From: Bacteroidales bacterium | Lineage (GTDB): Bacteria > Bacteroidota > Bacteroidia > Bacteroidales > VadinHA17 | Reading direction: 5' to 3' | NCBI GenBank assembly: GCA_003142255.1 | Contig: PLLO01000006.1 | Location: 124,001-188,000 of the forward strand | DNA: 64,000 bases | Shown here: positions 61,653 to 64,000 of the stretch, piece by piece | Position numbering within the stretch: the first letter of the stretch is position 1 | Layout: the number at the start of each line of letters is the position of its first letter | Made by a program: the position numbers and the translations under genes | Notes under the pieces: generated by a model | Database searches by the model: none | What the model was told of the DNA's origin: nothing | The model's input: only the letters and a program-made list of their open reading frames with translations

Positions 61653-63023
61653 ATGGCTTTAAAAGTTATGAAGAAATACTTTATGATAATGGCGCTTACC
61701 ACGGTTTGCGGCTGCATCTGCGCACAGAACAGTGTTCCTCTCGGAATTCATTACCAGGCTGTTGCCAGGAATAACAACGGCACTGAGCTGGCCAATACGA
61801 AGATAAGCGTCAAATTTTCAATTATCTCCGGCGATCCGCTGGGCACTCTTGTTTACCAGGAGCTTCACCAGGATATAATTACATCGAGATTTGGCGTTTT
61901 TTCTCTTGTTATCGGTCACGGAGTGCCCACAGGGCCTTCTCCTGATTCTTCTTTATCAGATATATCGTGGAAGGATGCCAACCATTATCTTAAGGTTGAA
62001 GTGAAATTCGGGAATGATTTCATGGATATGGGAACAATGCAGTTCCTTGCAGTTCCCTATGCACTCTATGCTCAGAAATCGCTCGAGCCCGGACCAACCG
62101 GTCCGAAGGGTGACAAAGGCGATCCGGGCGATCCGGCATCAGACAATCAGACTCTCTCATTTGATGGAAGCAACCTCAAAATTTACAATGGCAATACTGT
62201 CAACCTTTCAACCCTGAATGTTCCTCATCAGCTTTCTTTTATAGGAGATACTCTTTCAATACTGGGGGGGAATAAGGTTGCCTTAAAGAATCAGATTCAG
62301 GATTTACAGCTCGATGTAAATCATAAGCTTAAAATTACCAAGAATCCTGCCGCGACTGAAATAGACCTCGGCTATTATAAACAAAACCTTACTTATAATC
62401 CTGCTTCGGGAACCCTAAGCATATCGAACGGCACAGGAGCTGATCTTTCTTCTCTTAAAACTGATGCTATTCAGGATATCAAACTGACCGGAGATTTGCT
62501 TACGATAGATAAAAATTCATCATCAATAGGAGTGGAACTGAGCAAATACAAAGATAATACTGATAACCAGCAATTGACCTATAACGAGTCAACCAGGTCA
62601 CTTACAATTGACAATGGGAATAGTGTTACACTTGGAACACCAGTGGCATTCAGGGCGAAAAATATCGTTACAGATCTTTCTGCTATTAATTCATATCCAA
62701 CAATGACCTATGATGCAGTTGATTATAATATTGGTAATGGTTTAAATGCATCGACAGGAGTGTTTACGGCACCATATGATGGCATATACACATTCAATAT
62801 TTCTTATACTGCAGATGGTTCTGGCGATGCAAGAGAAATTGCAATTTATGTCAATTCGGTACTTTACGAAAAACTCGCATTAAGTATAGCAGGTGGCAGT
62901 GTAATTCCTGTCAAGTCGATAACGATTAAACTTAGTACTTTAAATACTGTCAGCGTTGTTGTTTATACTGGACTTGCCACAACGACCGGCACCGGAACAT
63001 TTTCCGGGTATAAGGTATATTGA
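61653..63023 (+). CDS. Secreted collagen-like and C1q-like domain protein
   Basis: The 456-residue product (or from ATG 61668, MKKYFMIMAL, more likely) has a signal peptide, a N-terminal beta domain (about 30-145), a short collagen-like Gly-X-Y stretch (GPTGPKGDKGDPGDP, near 150-165), repeated beta segments (SGNSNLKIYNG, TLSISNGTGADLSS, SLTIDNGNSV) and a C1q/TNF-like C-terminal domain (about 330-456, FTAPYDGIYTFNISYTADG). It is most likely a surface or matrix protein. It follows the T9SS-tail gene in an operon. Confidence 0.82.
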   Translation: MALKVMKKYFMIMALTTVCGCICAQNSVPLGIHYQAVARNNNGTELANTKISVKFSIISGDPLGTLVYQELHQDIITSRFGVFSLVIGHGVPTGPSPDSSLSDISWKDANHYLKVEVKFGNDFMDMGTMQFLAVPYALYAQKSLEPGPTGPKGDKGDPGDPASDNQTLSFDGSNLKIYNGNTVNLSTLNVPHQLSFIGDTLSILGGNKVALKNQIQDLQLDVNHKLKITKNPAATEIDLGYYKQNLTYNPASGTLSISNGTGADLSSLKTDAIQDIKLTGDLLTIDKNSSSIGVELSKYKDNTDNQQLTYNESTRSLTIDNGNSVTLGTPVAFRAKNIVTDLSAINSYPTMTYDAVDYNIGNGLNASTGVFTAPYDGIYTFNISYTADGSGDAREIAIYVNSVLYEKLALSIAGGSVIPVKSITIKLSTLNTVSVVVYTGLATTTGTGTFSGYKVY

Positions 63024-63057
63024 TTACATGATTGCATGACCTCTTAACCCACCCCCA

Positions 63058-63080
63058 CCCCTCCCGAGAGGGGATTTTTT
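63058..63080 (+). terminator. Terminator after C1q-like gene
   Basis: CCCCTC and GAGGGG pair around a CCGA loop, followed by ATTTTTT. It lies 35 bases after the stop. Confidence 0.75.
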
Positions 63081-63147
63081 CTGTACTTCCTCTGAACCTC
63101 TGCACCGCTGTGCCTTTGCACCTTTCTTTATTTCCCGTTAAATTATT

Positions 63148-63155
63148 TACATTTG
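63148..63155 (+). promoter_or_regulatory. Probable -7 box of prfB promoter
   Basis: TACATTTG fits TAnnTTTG exactly and lies 15 bases before the prfB ATG. Confidence 0.5.
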
Positions 63156-63169
63156 CCAAAACTTGTTTT

Positions 63170-64000
63170 ATGATCAATAACGAACAGATAAAAGACCTTT
63201 CGGAACGCAGAGATGCGTTGAGGAGGTATCTTTGACATTGAAGGCAAGCTGAATCTGATACAGGAGAAGGAGGAGATATCAAGGCAACCGGATTTCTGGA
63301 ACGACCCGAAACAGGCCGAAGAGCTTCTCAGGAACATTTCCCTGCTAAAGAGCTGGACTACAGATTTTGACAGGGTCTCAACAGCAATAGACGATCTTAC
63401 AGTTATAAATGATTTCTACCGCGAGGGAGAAGCAACCGAACAGGACCTTGATTCCCAGTACAACAGCTGTCTGAAGATGATCGAAAACCTTGAGGTCAGG
63501 AACATGCTGCGCAAGGATGAGGATCAGCTTGGTGCGATACTGAAAATCAATTCAGGAGCAGGCGGTACTGAGAGCAACGACTGGGCTGCGATGCTCCTCA
63601 GGATGTACCTGAGATGGGCCGAAAGGAATAATTATAAAACAAAGGAACTCGATTTTCAGCCCGGCGATGAGGTCGGAGTAAAATCAGTTACCATCGAAAT
63701 TGAAGGCGAACAGGCATACGGATACCTGAAAAGCGAAAACGGAGTTCATCGTCTCGTCAGGATTTCACCCTTCAACTCACAGGGCAAGAGGCAGACAACC
63801 TTTGCCTCTGTTTTCGTATCTCCCCTCATTGACGACAATATCACAATAGAGGTCAACCCTTCCGATATCACCTGGGATACGTTCCGGTCAAGCGGAGCAG
63901 GCGGCCAGAATGTCAACAAGGTTGAAACAGCAGTAAGGCTGAGGCATCACCCTTCAGGCCTGGTGGTCGAAAACCAGGAAACCAGATCTCAGCTTAACAA
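63170..64000 (+). CDS. prfB: Peptide chain release factor 2 with programmed +1 frameshift, cut by right edge
   Basis: The gene starts at ATG 63170 (MINNEQIKDLSERRDALRRYL), meets TGA at 63233-63235 and continues in the +1 frame as DIEGKLNLIQEKEEISRQPDFWNDP. Later motifs confirm RF2: the stop-codon-reading region RISPFNSQGKRQTTFASV and the GGQ loop GAGGQNVNKVETAVRL. It runs off the window before the end. RF2 reads TGA and TAA, and the frameshift lets it control its own level. It is a standard gene in complete, non-broken form apart from the window edge. Confidence 0.97.
63221..63236 (+). promoter_or_regulatory. Programmed +1 frameshift site of prfB
   Basis: AGGAGGTATCTTTGAC contains a Shine-Dalgarno-like AGGAGG three bases before CTT, then TGA C. 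This matches the classic RF2 site (stimulating SD, slippery CTT, stop TGA followed by C). Confidence 0.95.

Overview
The window looks like a chromosomal segment of a Bacteroidota bacterium, most likely a free-living or sediment/gut-type member of the Bacteroidales-Marinilabiliales side. The reasons are a SusC/SusD polysaccharide-utilization locus (PUL), a SusR-like one-protein regulator, type IX secretion (T9SS) tails, DUF4249/TonB receptor pairs, DUF5916, S46 peptidases, FISUMP proteins and TAnnTTTG-type promoter boxes. No species can be named from the sequence alone.

Region 1 (1-11455, minus strand) is a compact beta-glucan PUL: SusR-like sensor/regulator, SusC, SusD, a PKD-type surface lipoprotein, a GH16 laminarinase-like lipoprotein and a GH30 enzyme cut by the left edge. 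The susC leader holds three phased direct repeats and an inverted repeat that may be operators. A hairpin terminator separates the SusCD-lipoprotein part from the GH16/GH30 part.

Region 2 (11480-17818) holds single genes: a secreted M20 peptidase, a coiled-coil protein, a PagL-like acyloxyacyl hydrolase with a DUF2807 lipoprotein, a Tat-exported GH1 beta-glucosidase and a small secreted protein.

Region 3 (17911-33431) is a mosaic built at one tRNA-Gln(CUG) gene. The intact tRNA is at 33359-33431. A 21-bp copy of its 3' end is at 26640-26660 and a longer decayed copy is at 17943-17992. Each copy has a terminator-like hairpin on its left. The newer, AT-rich element (26640 to about 33380) has a tyrosine integrase, an HTH/excisionase-like protein, an HUH Rep with iterons, and a defence-like cargo: an OLD/AAA_21-type ATPase, a PIN nuclease, a BglII-like restriction endonuclease interrupted by one in-frame stop, and a DUF4393 (Abi-alpha) gene. 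Repeated 20-bp sites at both ends look like integrase arm sites. The older segment (17992-26640) has a PD40/cytochrome-like pseudogene with one TGA, a heterodimeric ABC exporter and a short RNB exoribonuclease.

Region 4 (33584-46478) includes a DNRLRE lipoprotein, glnS, a small HTH/membrane pair, folB, tRNA-Cys, a TonB receptor with DUF4249 lipoprotein, a haem-binding protein, a secreted GH5 with T9SS tail, a GH20-like protein and a TonB protein.

Region 5 (46843-64000) has a secreted caspase-like protease beside a modular FN3/FISUMP lipoprotein and a convergent AAA ATPase, then DUF5916, a ProX/YbaK editing protein, SiaC-like protein, RNase HI, MarC, an S46 dipeptidyl-peptidase, RNase HII, a T9SS-tail protein, a collagen/C1q-like protein, and prfB with its programmed +1 frameshift, cut by the right edge.

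The strongest candidate for a little-described system is the overlapping ATPase-PIN-BglII-like three-gene module at 29994-32331, with no DNA methyltransferase nearby.
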